Part shown: positions 4,650-11,638 of the stretch, piece by piece
How the letters are laid out: every line of letters starts with the position of its first letter
How positions within the stretch are numbered: position 1 is the first letter of the stretch
Virus record (IMG/VR): IMGVR_UViG_3300046340_000088
Coordinates: 1 to 31,656 of that record
Direction: 5' to 3' (one strand)
Source of the DNA: a virus
DNA: 31,656 nt
Translations under genes and position numbers: made by a program
Notes under the pieces: generated by a model
Told to the model about the DNA's origin: nothing
Seen by the model: only the letters and a program-made list of their open reading frames with translations
The model's database searches: none

Positions 4650-7088
4650 ATGAGATACTTTGTGCCATTCTATAAATTTATTAAAGGTTTTGGGGCATTC
4701 ATGACTGACGTTAGGATTAAAAAAAAGAATGAACTCTACATTATTGTAGAGTGTGATGCTGAACTGAGATATATATTGAATGATTATTACTCATTTGAAG
4801 TATCTGGCTACAAATATATGCCAGCATATAAGAATGGTGCGTGGGACGGAAAAATCAGATTATTCTCTGTTACTGGTGGGCAATTATATTATGGACTACT
4901 AGATCATCTCACCAATTTTCTGAAGGATAATAATTATACATATGAAATCTCACCAGATGTAAATGAAAAATGTAATTACGATGTAGATACATATATAAAA
5001 TCTCTAAAATTGCCATTTTCTCTTAGAGATTATCAGATAGATACTGTTAAGGAGTGTATATTTAATAATAGAAAATTAATACTGTCTCCAACAAGTAGCG
5101 GCAAGAGCATGTCTCTTTATATTTTGGCTAATTATTATAAAGATTTTACTAAAGTCTTGATAATTTTTCCAAATACTAGTTTAGTAATACAAACTAAAAA
5201 AGAATTTGTTAGTTATGGTATGGATGTTAGATTAATTCATGAAATATTTGAAGATCGTGAAAAACAATCAGATAAACCAATAGTGATGTCTACGTGGCAA
5301 GGTATATATACTCAGCCTAAATCATATTTCAAACAGTATGGATGCGTTCAAGTGGACGAATGCTTTACCCCAGATACAGAAATACTCACCAATAAAGGAT
5401 TTGTTAGATTTGATTGTTTAGATAAAACTGAATTAGTTGCCCAATATGATTCAGACACAAATGAAATATCTTTTGTAAAACCAATTTGTTATATTGAAAA
5501 TGACTATAGTGGAAAATTGATTAATGCTAGTTCTGACAGAAGAATAAGCTTAACTACCACACCAAATCACGAAATTTTACTTTTTAATAAAATAAATCAT
5601 GTTAAAAAGTCTCATAAAGATGTTAGTTATAATAATGGTAATTGGACTATTAAAACTTGTGGTTTGACAACATCAAATATTAAAACAGAATTGACTGAAT
5701 TAGATAAGTTATTAATTGCTTTCCAAGCGGATGGTAGTTTGTGGCACACTGATATAAATGGAACTTTAACTTTAGATTTTACGTTTTCAAAACAACGTAA
5801 AATAAATAAATTTTTAGATATTATGTCTAAAGGTGACTTTAATTTTAGAGAAGTCAAGGGAACTGAACGTAATGGCAACGTAAAGGATAAAAGAAGATTT
5901 TTGGTGAGTGGCATTTCATACGCTTATAAAAATATATCAGATTATTTTAATATTGCGGAATTGTCACTAGATGTATGTAGACAAATTATTGAAGAAATGG
6001 TTTGTTGGGATGGAAGTATTACAAAAAATGGTTTATACTACTATAGTTCAACTATTAAAGCCAATGTTGATTTTTATCAGGCGATGGCGGTGCTATGTAA
6101 TTACCACACTAATCAAACCGTTCAAGTTGATAATAGATCTGATACGTTTAATGATGTTTATAGATTATTTATTAGTAAACATATTAATAGAATAGGTTGT
6201 CGAGGTATAACTAAATCTGAAATCGATTATAATGGCAAAGTTTATTGTGTGAAAGTGCCAACAGGAAATATTGTTGTTCGCCACAATGGTAAAGTTGTTA
6301 TAACAGGCAATTGCCACACTGCTGTTGCCAAATCATTGACTATCATCCTACAACATCTAGATCAATGTAAATATAGATTTGGATTTACTGGTACTCTAGA
6401 TGGTGCTAAAGCTAATAAATTACAATTAATGGGTTTATTTGGTGACTGTAAACAAGTAGTCACTACTACCGAACTAATTAAAAATAAACAAATTAGTGAT
6501 GTTTTTATTAAAATTCTTATTCTGAAGCACCCATATCGAATGTTTGCAACGTACACAGAAGAATTAGAATATCTAGTCACTCACCAAATTAGAAATAACT
6601 TTATCAAAAATTTAGTTTCTAGACTAAAAGGCAATACTTTGGTATTATTCAGTAGAGTAGAACAACAAGGTCTGCCACTATATGAACAGTTCACTAAAGA
6701 ACTACCAGAAAAAAGTATACATTTAGTATATGGAAAAATTAGTAGTGACGAGAGAGAAAGAATTAGACAATTAGTAGAAACCGAACAAAATGGTGTGATA
6801 ATAGCATCCTACCAGACATACCAACAAGGTATAAATATTAAAAACCTACATAATATCATATTCGCATCACCAAATAAATCTAGAATACGCAATTTACAGA
6901 GTATAGGGAGAGGTTTACGTTTGCATGATTCTAAACAACGTGCTACTATATATGATATCGCGGATAACATTAGTGTAGGTAATATAAAAAATTATACTAT
7001 CGATCATTTGATGGACAGAATCAAATATTATTCCGAAGAAGAATTAGAATTTAACATAACAGAAATAGATTTAATAAAGAAAAAATGA
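4650..7088 (+). CDS. uvsW: UvsW DNA helicase with an intein in motif II
   Basis: UvsW is a superfamily 2 helicase that unwinds branched DNA and R-loops and drives the switch from origin to recombination-dependent replication. The N-terminal domain (from Met18, MTDVRIKKKNELYIIVECD) matches the UvsW wedge domain, with the GAWDGKIRL motif near residues 63-71; Met18 at 4701 is the likelier start. Motif I is SPTSSGKS (about 146-153), motif II is split as VDE/CH by the intein, motif III is GFTGTLD, and motif VI is QSIGRGLR near the C-terminus. Without the 317-residue intein the protein is about 480-495 aa, close to T4 UvsW. It overlaps the next gene by 4 nt (ATGA). Confidence 0.9.
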   Translation: MRYFVPFYKFIKGFGAFMTDVRIKKKNELYIIVECDAELRYILNDYYSFEVSGYKYMPAYKNGAWDGKIRLFSVTGGQLYYGLLDHLTNFLKDNNYTYEISPDVNEKCNYDVDTYIKSLKLPFSLRDYQIDTVKECIFNNRKLILSPTSSGKSMSLYILANYYKDFTKVLIIFPNTSLVIQTKKEFVSYGMDVRLIHEIFEDREKQSDKPIVMSTWQGIYTQPKSYFKQYGCVQVDECFTPDTEILTNKGFVRFDCLDKTELVAQYDSDTNEISFVKPICYIENDYSGKLINASSDRRISLTTTPNHEILLFNKINHVKKSHKDVSYNNGNWTIKTCGLTTSNIKTELTELDKLLIAFQADGSLWHTDINGTLTLDFTFSKQRKINKFLDIMSKGDFNFREVKGTERNGNVKDKRRFLVSGISYAYKNISDYFNIAELSLDVCRQIIEEMVCWDGSITKNGLYYYSSTIKANVDFYQAMAVLCNYHTNQTVQVDNRSDTFNDVYRLFISKHINRIGCRGITKSEIDYNGKVYCVKVPTGNIVVRHNGKVVITGNCHTAVAKSLTIILQHLDQCKYRFGFTGTLDGAKANKLQLMGLFGDCKQVVTTTELIKNKQISDVFIKILILKHPYRMFATYTEELEYLVTHQIRNNFIKNLVSRLKGNTLVLFSRVEQQGLPLYEQFTKELPEKSIHLVYGKISSDERERIRQLVETEQNGVIIASYQTYQQGINIKNLHNIIFASPNKSRIRNLQSIGRGLRLHDSKQRATIYDIADNISVGNIKNYTIDHLMDRIKYYSEEELEFNITEIDLIKKK
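5361..6311 (+). mobile_element. Intein in UvsW with LAGLIDADG-type endonuclease
   Basis: Residues 238-554 of the UvsW precursor form a complete intein. It begins with Cys (CFTPDTEIL), has a TTTPNHEILL block (the conserved TxxH), a central endonuclease domain with two LAGLIDADG-like motifs (LLIAFQADGSLW near 354 and MVCWDGSIT near 449), and ends VVRHNGKVVITGN with Cys as the +1 residue. The penultimate residue is Gly rather than the usual His. Splicing restores the helicase motif II sequence VDECH. The insertion therefore blocks ATPase activity until protein splicing occurs. Confidence 0.9.
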
Positions 7089-7522
7089 TGTTAACTCCAG
7101 ACTCAAAAGCTGAAAATCAAGATTTAGAATTCTTTGCTGCTATTAAATTAGTTACAAATGAGGAAATTATTGGATTTGTCAATATCCCAGACGATCTTGA
7201 AGAACAAGAAGACGGGTCTTTTTATATTACCGATCCACTGGTGGTTAGACCAATAACAATTATTTCTGGTGGTCGGATGATTATGAACTACCAGTTATCA
7301 CCGTGGATGAGTAATAGTTCTGATAATACGTTTCATATGAATCAAAAAGATGTAGTAGTCTGGGGAGATATGAGTCCTACTATGTTTGAATATTACAATA
7401 TGTATCTCAATTCTGTTGAATATACTGGAGTGTTACAAGAAGTTGGGGTGGATAATAATCAAAATTCTCCTGAGATGATTTCGATCAAAAATTCTTTGGA
7501 GAATATTTATAAAAATTTATAA
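7085..7522 (+). CDS. Sm-like conserved phage protein
   Basis: A 145-aa protein whose central part reads like a family common beside uvsW and gp55 in T4-like cyanophages. An N-terminal strand AIKLVTNEEIIGFVNI is followed by FYITDPLVVRPI and then NYQLSPWM. This pattern (V.L.tGEeiiG.v..., then a DP-V segment) resembles an Sm/LSm-type small beta-barrel. The C-terminus is acidic and helical. The start overlaps the uvsW stop as ATGATG, so it is translationally coupled to the helicase. The Sm fold is inferred from pattern, and no RNA-binding activity is demonstrated. Confidence 0.55.
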   Translation: MMLTPDSKAENQDLEFFAAIKLVTNEEIIGFVNIPDDLEEQEDGSFYITDPLVVRPITIISGGRMIMNYQLSPWMSNSSDNTFHMNQKDVVVWGDMSPTMFEYYNMYLNSVEYTGVLQEVGVDNNQNSPEMISIKNSLENIYKNL

Positions 7523-7530
7523 TTAATAAA

Positions 7531-7650
7531 ATGTCTAGGACATATCGTACAAAGCCTTATTCCTATTTTTGCAGAATTGCGACTACTTTTGCGGAATACA
7601 AAGACCCAGAATTGTCAGAATTGGGTTATCGGAAACCCCCGTCACTTTAG
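7531..7650 (+). CDS. Small basic phage protein, 39 aa
   Basis: Starting 8 nt after the previous stop, this 39-codon frame reads MSRTYRTKPYSYFCRIATTF and continues to a TAG at 7648-7650. The MSRTYR-KPY opening resembles short basic proteins found in T4-like cyanophages. The end of the frame runs into the guide-RNA-like region, so its C-terminus may be replaced. No function is proposed. Confidence 0.4.
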   Translation: MSRTYRTKPYSYFCRIATTFAEYKDPELSELGYRKPPSL

Positions 7651-7771
7651 TTATCTCACCCATAACCTCTACTTTCGCTGGGGCAAACCTGCGTGGGCAA
7701 GGTGCGTCATTGAGAGAAGAATCTCCTCGCCTTTAGGCAGGGGAGTGTCAAACTCCCAGATCGAGACACCT
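7650..7771 (+). ncRNA. Orphan TnpB-type guide RNA (omega RNA / IS200-IS605 right end) remnant
   Basis: The segment has a GTTAT/ATAAC hairpin (7650-7666), a GC-rich middle, and at 7723-7745 a hairpin (CTCCTCGCC-TTTA-GGCAGGGGAG) preceded by AGAAGAAT and followed by TGTCAAA. This hairpin plus GTCAA is the characteristic right end of IS200/IS605-family elements, which doubles as the scaffold of the TnpB guide RNA; the guide is the sequence just outside (about 7753-7771). No tnpB or tnpA frame is found next to it. GC content is visibly higher than in the flanking genes. It could be a dead scar or a retained guide RNA. Confidence 0.6.
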
Positions 7772-7819
7772 TACGGGGCATCCTAGACCCCCCTCAGACC
7801 ACAAAATTAATAGTTGACA
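7771..7819 (+). repeat. 49-nt cassette shared with 14824-14872 (contains dispersed element E)
   Basis: This segment matches 14824-14872 at 45 of 49 positions. It consists of the GC-rich dispersed element in plus orientation (GGGGCATCCTAGACCCCC) followed by CCACAAAATTAATAGTTGACA, so the cassette ends exactly with a -35 box. In both places it directly follows a relic of an RNA-guided transposon nuclease system. Confidence 0.8.
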
Positions 7820-7842
7820 AACTATACCTTCACTGATATAGT
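7814..7842 (+). promoter_or_regulatory. Sigma70-type promoter, TTGACA-N17-TATAGT
   Basis: TTGACA (7814-7819) and TATAGT (7837-7842) have a 17-nt spacer. AACTATA and TATAGTT (7820-7843) form an inverted repeat over the spacer and -10, a plausible operator. The -10 lies only 2 nt before the ATG at 7845, so transcripts should start after that codon. Confidence 0.7.
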
Positions 7843-7844
7843 TA

Positions 7845-8774
7845 ATGAAGACAGCCAAACAAACCACTTTAACTGAGATGATCGAATTAATTAGACACAC
7901 TACTAAATCTGGTAAACAATCACCATTTTGGTTGGTTGTAATTGATGGATTAGAATCATTTAAAGTGGCTAGTTTGGGTTGTGCTAAACGATTGATTGCC
8001 AAATTTGCTAAGAGCGAAGGACAGGATTATGAAGATAGCAGAAAAGCTGAGATTGGCAGAATTGGAGATAGCCAGACTGAAGGAAAAAGTCAGTCAACTG
8101 GAGAAAACATCCAAGAAAGAAAAAGATTTTGCTACCCAATGTCAGGACAAAATGACTGGCTTGGATATGGAAAACGGTCATTTAAAAAACATAAATTCAA
8201 AATTACGATCAGATATAATCAAGTACGAAAATACAACTGGTCAGACACAAACGAAAAAGACCTACAGCGAGATTCGCAATCTAATAAAATGGAATCCATG
8301 CAACCAGAAATTTCACATCAAAGTTTTGTGGGAAATGTTGGAGAAGTTTATGATTCCAGAACCAGTGTTGGAAGTGATAGCACAAATAGAAGCGTGGGGG
8401 GGGCGTATGCAATACTCGATGAATCAAATGCAGTTGTTGATGACAACAATTCATCCATCAGACTCCGAACAAGTCAAGCGATTGAAAATATGCAATCAGA
8501 AAATGTACAACAAGATAAAACTACTTTATTGGCAGATCGATCAACCATTACTGGAATATTTGAAAAAATTTATGACAGCAACGTTAAAATCAGTACAGTC
8601 CTCGACGAACACTTCACAGTCCTCGACGAAGTTATTATTAAACCGTTCACAAAGTTATTTTACGCTCTTGGAGGAACTCCTGAAGAAATTGATGGATCTA
8701 GTGGCACCAGAAAATCAAACTCTAGCTTCCCGTTTCCTCAACGAAACATTACAGCAGATGTAATGTTTGATTAG
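7845..8774 (+). CDS. Unknown protein, frame shared with a second open frame
   Basis: This 309-codon frame is not recognised. Residues 1-60 (MKTAKQTTLTEMIELIRHTT...) look like an ordinary alpha/beta protein; the rest is Ser/Asp/Asn-rich with a more ordered end near TVLDEHFTVLDEVIIKPF. Codons in this frame are mainly purine-N-pyrimidine and A/T-ending, as in the rest of the phage, which favours it as the long-standing coding frame. From 8029 a second frame is open over almost the same stretch. Because the promoter -10 touches the first ATG, Met12 (7878) is the more likely start. A 15-nt direct repeat (ACAGTCCTCGACGAA) occurs twice near 8597-8632. Confidence 0.5.
   Translation: MKTAKQTTLTEMIELIRHTTKSGKQSPFWLVVIDGLESFKVASLGCAKRLIAKFAKSEGQDYEDSRKAEIGRIGDSQTEGKSQSTGENIQERKRFCYPMSGQNDWLGYGKRSFKKHKFKITIRYNQVRKYNWSDTNEKDLQRDSQSNKMESMQPEISHQSFVGNVGEVYDSRTSVGSDSTNRSVGGAYAILDESNAVVDDNNSSIRLRTSQAIENMQSENVQQDKTTLLADRSTITGIFEKIYDSNVKISTVLDEHFTVLDEVIIKPFTKLFYALGGTPEEIDGSSGTRKSNSSFPFPQRNITADVMFD
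8029..8763 (+). CDS. Overlapping-frame protein with N-terminal coiled coil
   Basis: In the frame +1 to the gene at 7845, 244 codons run without a stop from an ATG at 8029 preceded by AAGGACAGG, a usable ribosome binding site. The product starts MKIAEKLRLAELEIARLKEK with clear heptads to about residue 40, then a helical region rich in hydrophobic residues (VLWEMLEKFMIPEPVLEVI) and ends NETLQQM. As a protein it looks more natural than most shadows, but its codons end in G unusually often. It could be a real overprinted gene or an ORF kept open by constraint on the other frame. Function unknown. Confidence 0.4.
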   Translation: MKIAEKLRLAELEIARLKEKVSQLEKTSKKEKDFATQCQDKMTGLDMENGHLKNINSKLRSDIIKYENTTGQTQTKKTYSEIRNLIKWNPCNQKFHIKVLWEMLEKFMIPEPVLEVIAQIEAWGGRMQYSMNQMQLLMTTIHPSDSEQVKRLKICNQKMYNKIKLLYWQIDQPLLEYLKKFMTATLKSVQSSTNTSQSSTKLLLNRSQSYFTLLEELLKKLMDLVAPENQTLASRFLNETLQQM

Positions 8775-8837
8775 GTGTATTTAATATATGCAGTACCAGA
8801 AATGGTTGTGGTAGTCCAGTAAAGCTGAAGTGATGTT

Positions 8838-8868
8838 AAATCCCTCCTATTAACAATAGGAGGGATTT
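8838..8868 (+). terminator. 14-bp hairpin terminator upstream of gp55
   Basis: AAATCCCTCCTATT and AATAGGAGGGATTT pair perfectly around an AAC loop. It ends the 7845/8029 transcription unit and precedes the gp55 promoter. The stem reads in both directions; the T-tract is short on the plus strand. Confidence 0.65.
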
Positions 8869-8874
8869 ATGTCA

Positions 8875-8903
8875 TTGACAATTTGTGATATATTGTTTAT
8901 AAT
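8875..8903 (+). promoter_or_regulatory. Consensus sigma70 promoter for gp55
   Basis: TTGACA (8875-8880), exactly 17 nt, then TATAAT (8898-8903). A perfect match to the bacterial consensus, so gp55 can be transcribed early by host RNA polymerase. It leaves a leader of about 47 nt. Confidence 0.8.
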
Positions 8904-8956
8904 GGTATATATATAATTGAAAAATTAATATACTACTATGATAATCTAATAATTTT

Positions 8957-9541
8957 ATGCCAAGAACCACCAAAGAACCAAAACACTATGTTGACAATGT
9001 AGCATTTGCAGATGCCTTGATTGAACACAAGACCAAGATACTCGACTGGAAATCCAAAGTATTAAATTTAATAATTCTCTTTAAAGAACAGTTACCCTCT
9101 ACTACTAATATATTAAAATTGTATTATCTTAGATGCACTTACGAGTATTTAATTGCTAATATACTAGATAAACCAATGGTAAGTAATTACTTATTAATTC
9201 AGATAGAAAAGATTGCATATCGATTTTCTCAAGGTGGTGGATTTGTTAATTATACCTATAAACAGGACATGATTAATAATGCAGTAGAAAATTGTCTAAA
9301 GTCTATCACCAATTTCGATCCTGCTATAAGTACTAACCCATTCTCCTACTTTACTCAAATTTGTTATTTTGCGTTCATTCGCACTATCGCGATTGAGAAG
9401 AAGCAGCAAGAGATAAAAAATAAAATTATAGATTTTTCAGAGTTTAGTTATTTCTTTAATGGAGGTGGTTTGGAGGAACATGAGAAGCAAGCTTTAAAAG
9501 ATTCTATCGAGTTAAAATATAGAAATCTGGAGATAGTATAA
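8957..9541 (+). CDS. 55: gp55, late-transcription sigma factor
   Basis: gp55 is the small sigma factor that directs host RNA polymerase to T4-type late promoters (TATAAATA), with the gp45 clamp as activator. At 194 aa it is close to T4 gp55 (185 aa). The diagnostic region is at about residues 80-140: LLIQIEKIAYRFSQGGGF...YKQDMINNAVENCLKSITNF, then NPFSYFTQICYFAFIRTI, matching the sigma region 2 of gp55 (RFNFSGYTQSWKQEMI, NFDE, NPHAYITQACFNAFV in T4). The N-terminus has the YVDN...ALIEHK segment. Promoters fitting its specificity precede gp22 and gp23 in this window. Confidence 0.88.
   Translation: MPRTTKEPKHYVDNVAFADALIEHKTKILDWKSKVLNLIILFKEQLPSTTNILKLYYLRCTYEYLIANILDKPMVSNYLLIQIEKIAYRFSQGGGFVNYTYKQDMINNAVENCLKSITNFDPAISTNPFSYFTQICYFAFIRTIAIEKKQQEIKNKIIDFSEFSYFFNGGGLEEHEKQALKDSIELKYRNLEIV
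9060..9073. repeat. TATTAAATTTAATA palindrome, copy inside gp55
   Basis: The only exact copy inside a coding gene, encoding part of VLNLIIL of gp55. Confidence 0.5.
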
Positions 9542-9543
9542 TT

Positions 9544-9837
9544 ATGATTCATTTCGATCCTATACTCAATTTGTGGCAATTCGATCAACCCAATCATAAT
9601 GTAAATAATGGATCTACTAAGCAATTAATTTATAATCAATGGTTTGGTGGTGACAAATTATATTTACATTATCAGTTTGGAGTAAAATCAGGATTAGTAT
9701 CGCCAGAAAGATATCTCAAATAAGTTCCTAGTTGGTTGCCTGATAGTACTATCCAATTCTCACCAGAATATCAGATCAAATTAGACCAATTAATTGGGAC
9801 ACATATAGCTAACCAGACAACATGGAACCACCACTAG
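9544..9837 (+). pseudogene. HNH endonuclease relic with core deleted and a nonsense codon
   Basis: The frame starts MIHFDPILNLWQFDQPNHNV and matches the N-terminus of the HNH endonucleases at 19617 and 29212. It then jumps from GDKLYL straight to HYQFGVKSGLVSPERYLK, missing about 115 residues that include the whole HNH motif. A TAA at 9721-9723 replaces the Glu codon of the intact copy, and the same frame then continues with VPSWLPDSTIQFSPEYQIKL to a TAG at 9835-9837. It is an in-frame deletion derivative that later acquired a stop. It sits between gp55 and gp47. Confidence 0.75.
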
Positions 9838-9853
9838 AGGATGAGAAAGAATA

Positions 9854-10879
9854 ATGTTAGTAGCAATTTTAGCAGATCTCCATCTGGGTGTAAGAAAATC
9901 CGATCCAATGCACTGGAATTATTTCTTAAAGTGGTTTGACAATATTTTTCTTCCATACATAGAAGAAAATAATATCAATACCATCATCCAATTAGGTGAC
10001 TTTTTTGATAACCGCAAATCACTTGAACTACATACCATATATCAAACTAAAACATATGTACTAGATAAACTAAAAGATAAAAAGATACATATCATTACTG
10101 GTAATCACGATCTGTATTATAAAGACTCGAACCATATTAATTCTATTGATTTAGTATTAGGTGAGTATACAAATATCAATACTTATTCAGAATGTGCGAC
10201 TATTAATATTGGTGGAACTAGTATCGATTTGATTCCTTGGATCAATACTAGTAATTATGATAATACTGTCAAATTTATTGACGATACTAAATCAAAAATT
10301 GCATTTGCCCACTTAGAGGTCAATGGTGCCATGTTGTTACCAGGACACCACCTCACTCATGGCACAGATCCCAATATTTTCTCCAAATATACTAAGGTGT
10401 TATCTGGTCATATTCATTTCAGATCTATTTACCAAAATATTCACTATATTGGTATATTTGGAGAAATGAATGCTGGTGATGAGAATGCGGTTAGAGGATT
10501 AACTGTACTCGATACTACCACCCTAAAAACAAAGTTTATACGAAATCCTTATAAACTTTATCAAACTGTCTATTATGAACCATATTTAACACCTATTGAT
10601 CTAGAATCCTATAGGGATTGTGTGGTAAAGTTAATAGTGAAGGGATTAGATGGAATTCAAGATTTTGATAGTTATGTGGAAAGATTGACTTCTGTTGCAT
10701 ACAGTGTTAAAATAGTAGAACAATTGGTTAAAAATATCAGTGATGTAGAATTTACTGATGAAGCAATTTCAAACAATTCTACTCTAGAATTGTTTGAAGA
10801 ATATGTGCAAAGTATAGACATAGACGATATAGATACGGTGATGTCGATTATAAAGAATATATACCAGAAAATAGTATGA
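9854..10879 (+). CDS. 47: gp47, Mre11/SbcD-like recombination nuclease subunit
   Basis: gp47 is the nuclease partner of gp46; the complex resects DNA ends for recombination and degrades host DNA. The 341-aa protein has the length of T4 gp47 (339). Metal-binding phosphoesterase motifs are in order: DLHLG (8-12), GDFFDNR (about 48-54), GNHD (about 82-85), AHLEVNG (about 152-158) and SGHIHFRS (about 178-185). The C-terminal part is helical, as expected for the region that touches the ATPase. It is followed by one unknown gene and then gp46, so the pair is almost adjacent and in the same operon. Confidence 0.93.
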   Translation: MLVAILADLHLGVRKSDPMHWNYFLKWFDNIFLPYIEENNINTIIQLGDFFDNRKSLELHTIYQTKTYVLDKLKDKKIHIITGNHDLYYKDSNHINSIDLVLGEYTNINTYSECATINIGGTSIDLIPWINTSNYDNTVKFIDDTKSKIAFAHLEVNGAMLLPGHHLTHGTDPNIFSKYTKVLSGHIHFRSIYQNIHYIGIFGEMNAGDENAVRGLTVLDTTTLKTKFIRNPYKLYQTVYYEPYLTPIDLESYRDCVVKLIVKGLDGIQDFDSYVERLTSVAYSVKIVEQLVKNISDVEFTDEAISNNSTLELFEEYVQSIDIDDIDTVMSIIKNIYQKIV

Positions 10880-10894
10880 ATTTAGGAAAGTAAT

Positions 10895-11638
10895 ATGGCA
10901 TATTTTATAAAGTTTGTTAAACCAACAGTATTACAAATTTCTACGACTAGTGATGATTCCGATCAATATAAGTATTATCCGATTAGGCTAAAAACATTAG
11001 CCACTATTAATGCTTTCTTGCATCTACTGAATATTGATGATAAACTACATTATTTGTTGTCTGGACACACATTAAAGATGTATGTTTCTCGCGATATTAT
11101 TAATATAAGCAGCCAGAAAGAATTTAGAGATAAGATTAGACAACATAGATACAAATGTCATCTGGAAAATCTTTGTTGTCGTATTATTGGTAGACCTATT
11201 AATCATTATTATTTAAACTCTGCTCCTGAATATAATTTGAAAGACAATATTGTTCCACAAATTTTTGAGCGTAGTCCTTTATATATTGTTAATTATCATT
11301 GGGAGGAAAATAAGAAACTGGTAAGTGCATATGACGATTTGCATAATTACATTACATTAGAAAAAAGATATATAGAGTTTTTTGATAAAGAAGAATTATT
11401 ACAAGGAGGGGTATCTTTCTTATATGCTTTTAATAAAAACAAAGCCTCTGTGATAGAAGAAGATCGCAAATTATTAAAATTAATAGATGTGCTGAGAAAT
11501 ACTTCTGAAAATAATTATTGGAGTTTTTCTATCAAATATGCCAATTTTAAGAATTGGGTAGCAATAAGCATGTATAGAAATCATTCTGATCTATACAACG
11601 GTTCCCTTAATCTTGCTGCTAATGGTAGAAGTTATTAG
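10895..11638 (+). CDS. Unknown protein between gp47 and gp46
   Basis: A 247-aa protein starting MAYFIKFVKPTVLQISTTSD. I do not recognise a family. It has no signal peptide and no long hydrophobic helix, and is rich in Tyr, Asn and Lys. A YHWEENKKLV segment sits near residue 135 and the C-terminus is polar. The start has a good ribosome binding site (AGGAAAG). The stop (TAG) touches the gp46 start codon with no gap, so it is translated with the recombination genes and may be an accessory of the gp46/gp47 complex or of homologous replication. That role is inferred from position only. Confidence 0.6.
   Translation: MAYFIKFVKPTVLQISTTSDDSDQYKYYPIRLKTLATINAFLHLLNIDDKLHYLLSGHTLKMYVSRDIINISSQKEFRDKIRQHRYKCHLENLCCRIIGRPINHYYLNSAPEYNLKDNIVPQIFERSPLYIVNYHWEENKKLVSAYDDLHNYITLEKRYIEFFDKEELLQGGVSFLYAFNKNKASVIEEDRKLLKLIDVLRNTSENNYWSFSIKYANFKNWVAISMYRNHSDLYNGSLNLAANGRSY

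Noticed and set aside
4650-7088. Group I intron in uvsW or gp46
   Set aside because: The reading frames are continuous and the insertions carry intein splicing blocks and LAGLIDADG motifs.
7577-7786. 69-aa ORF over the guide-RNA-like segment
   Set aside because: It reads through RNA hairpins and the shared cassette, has no ribosome binding site, and its sequence is not protein-like.
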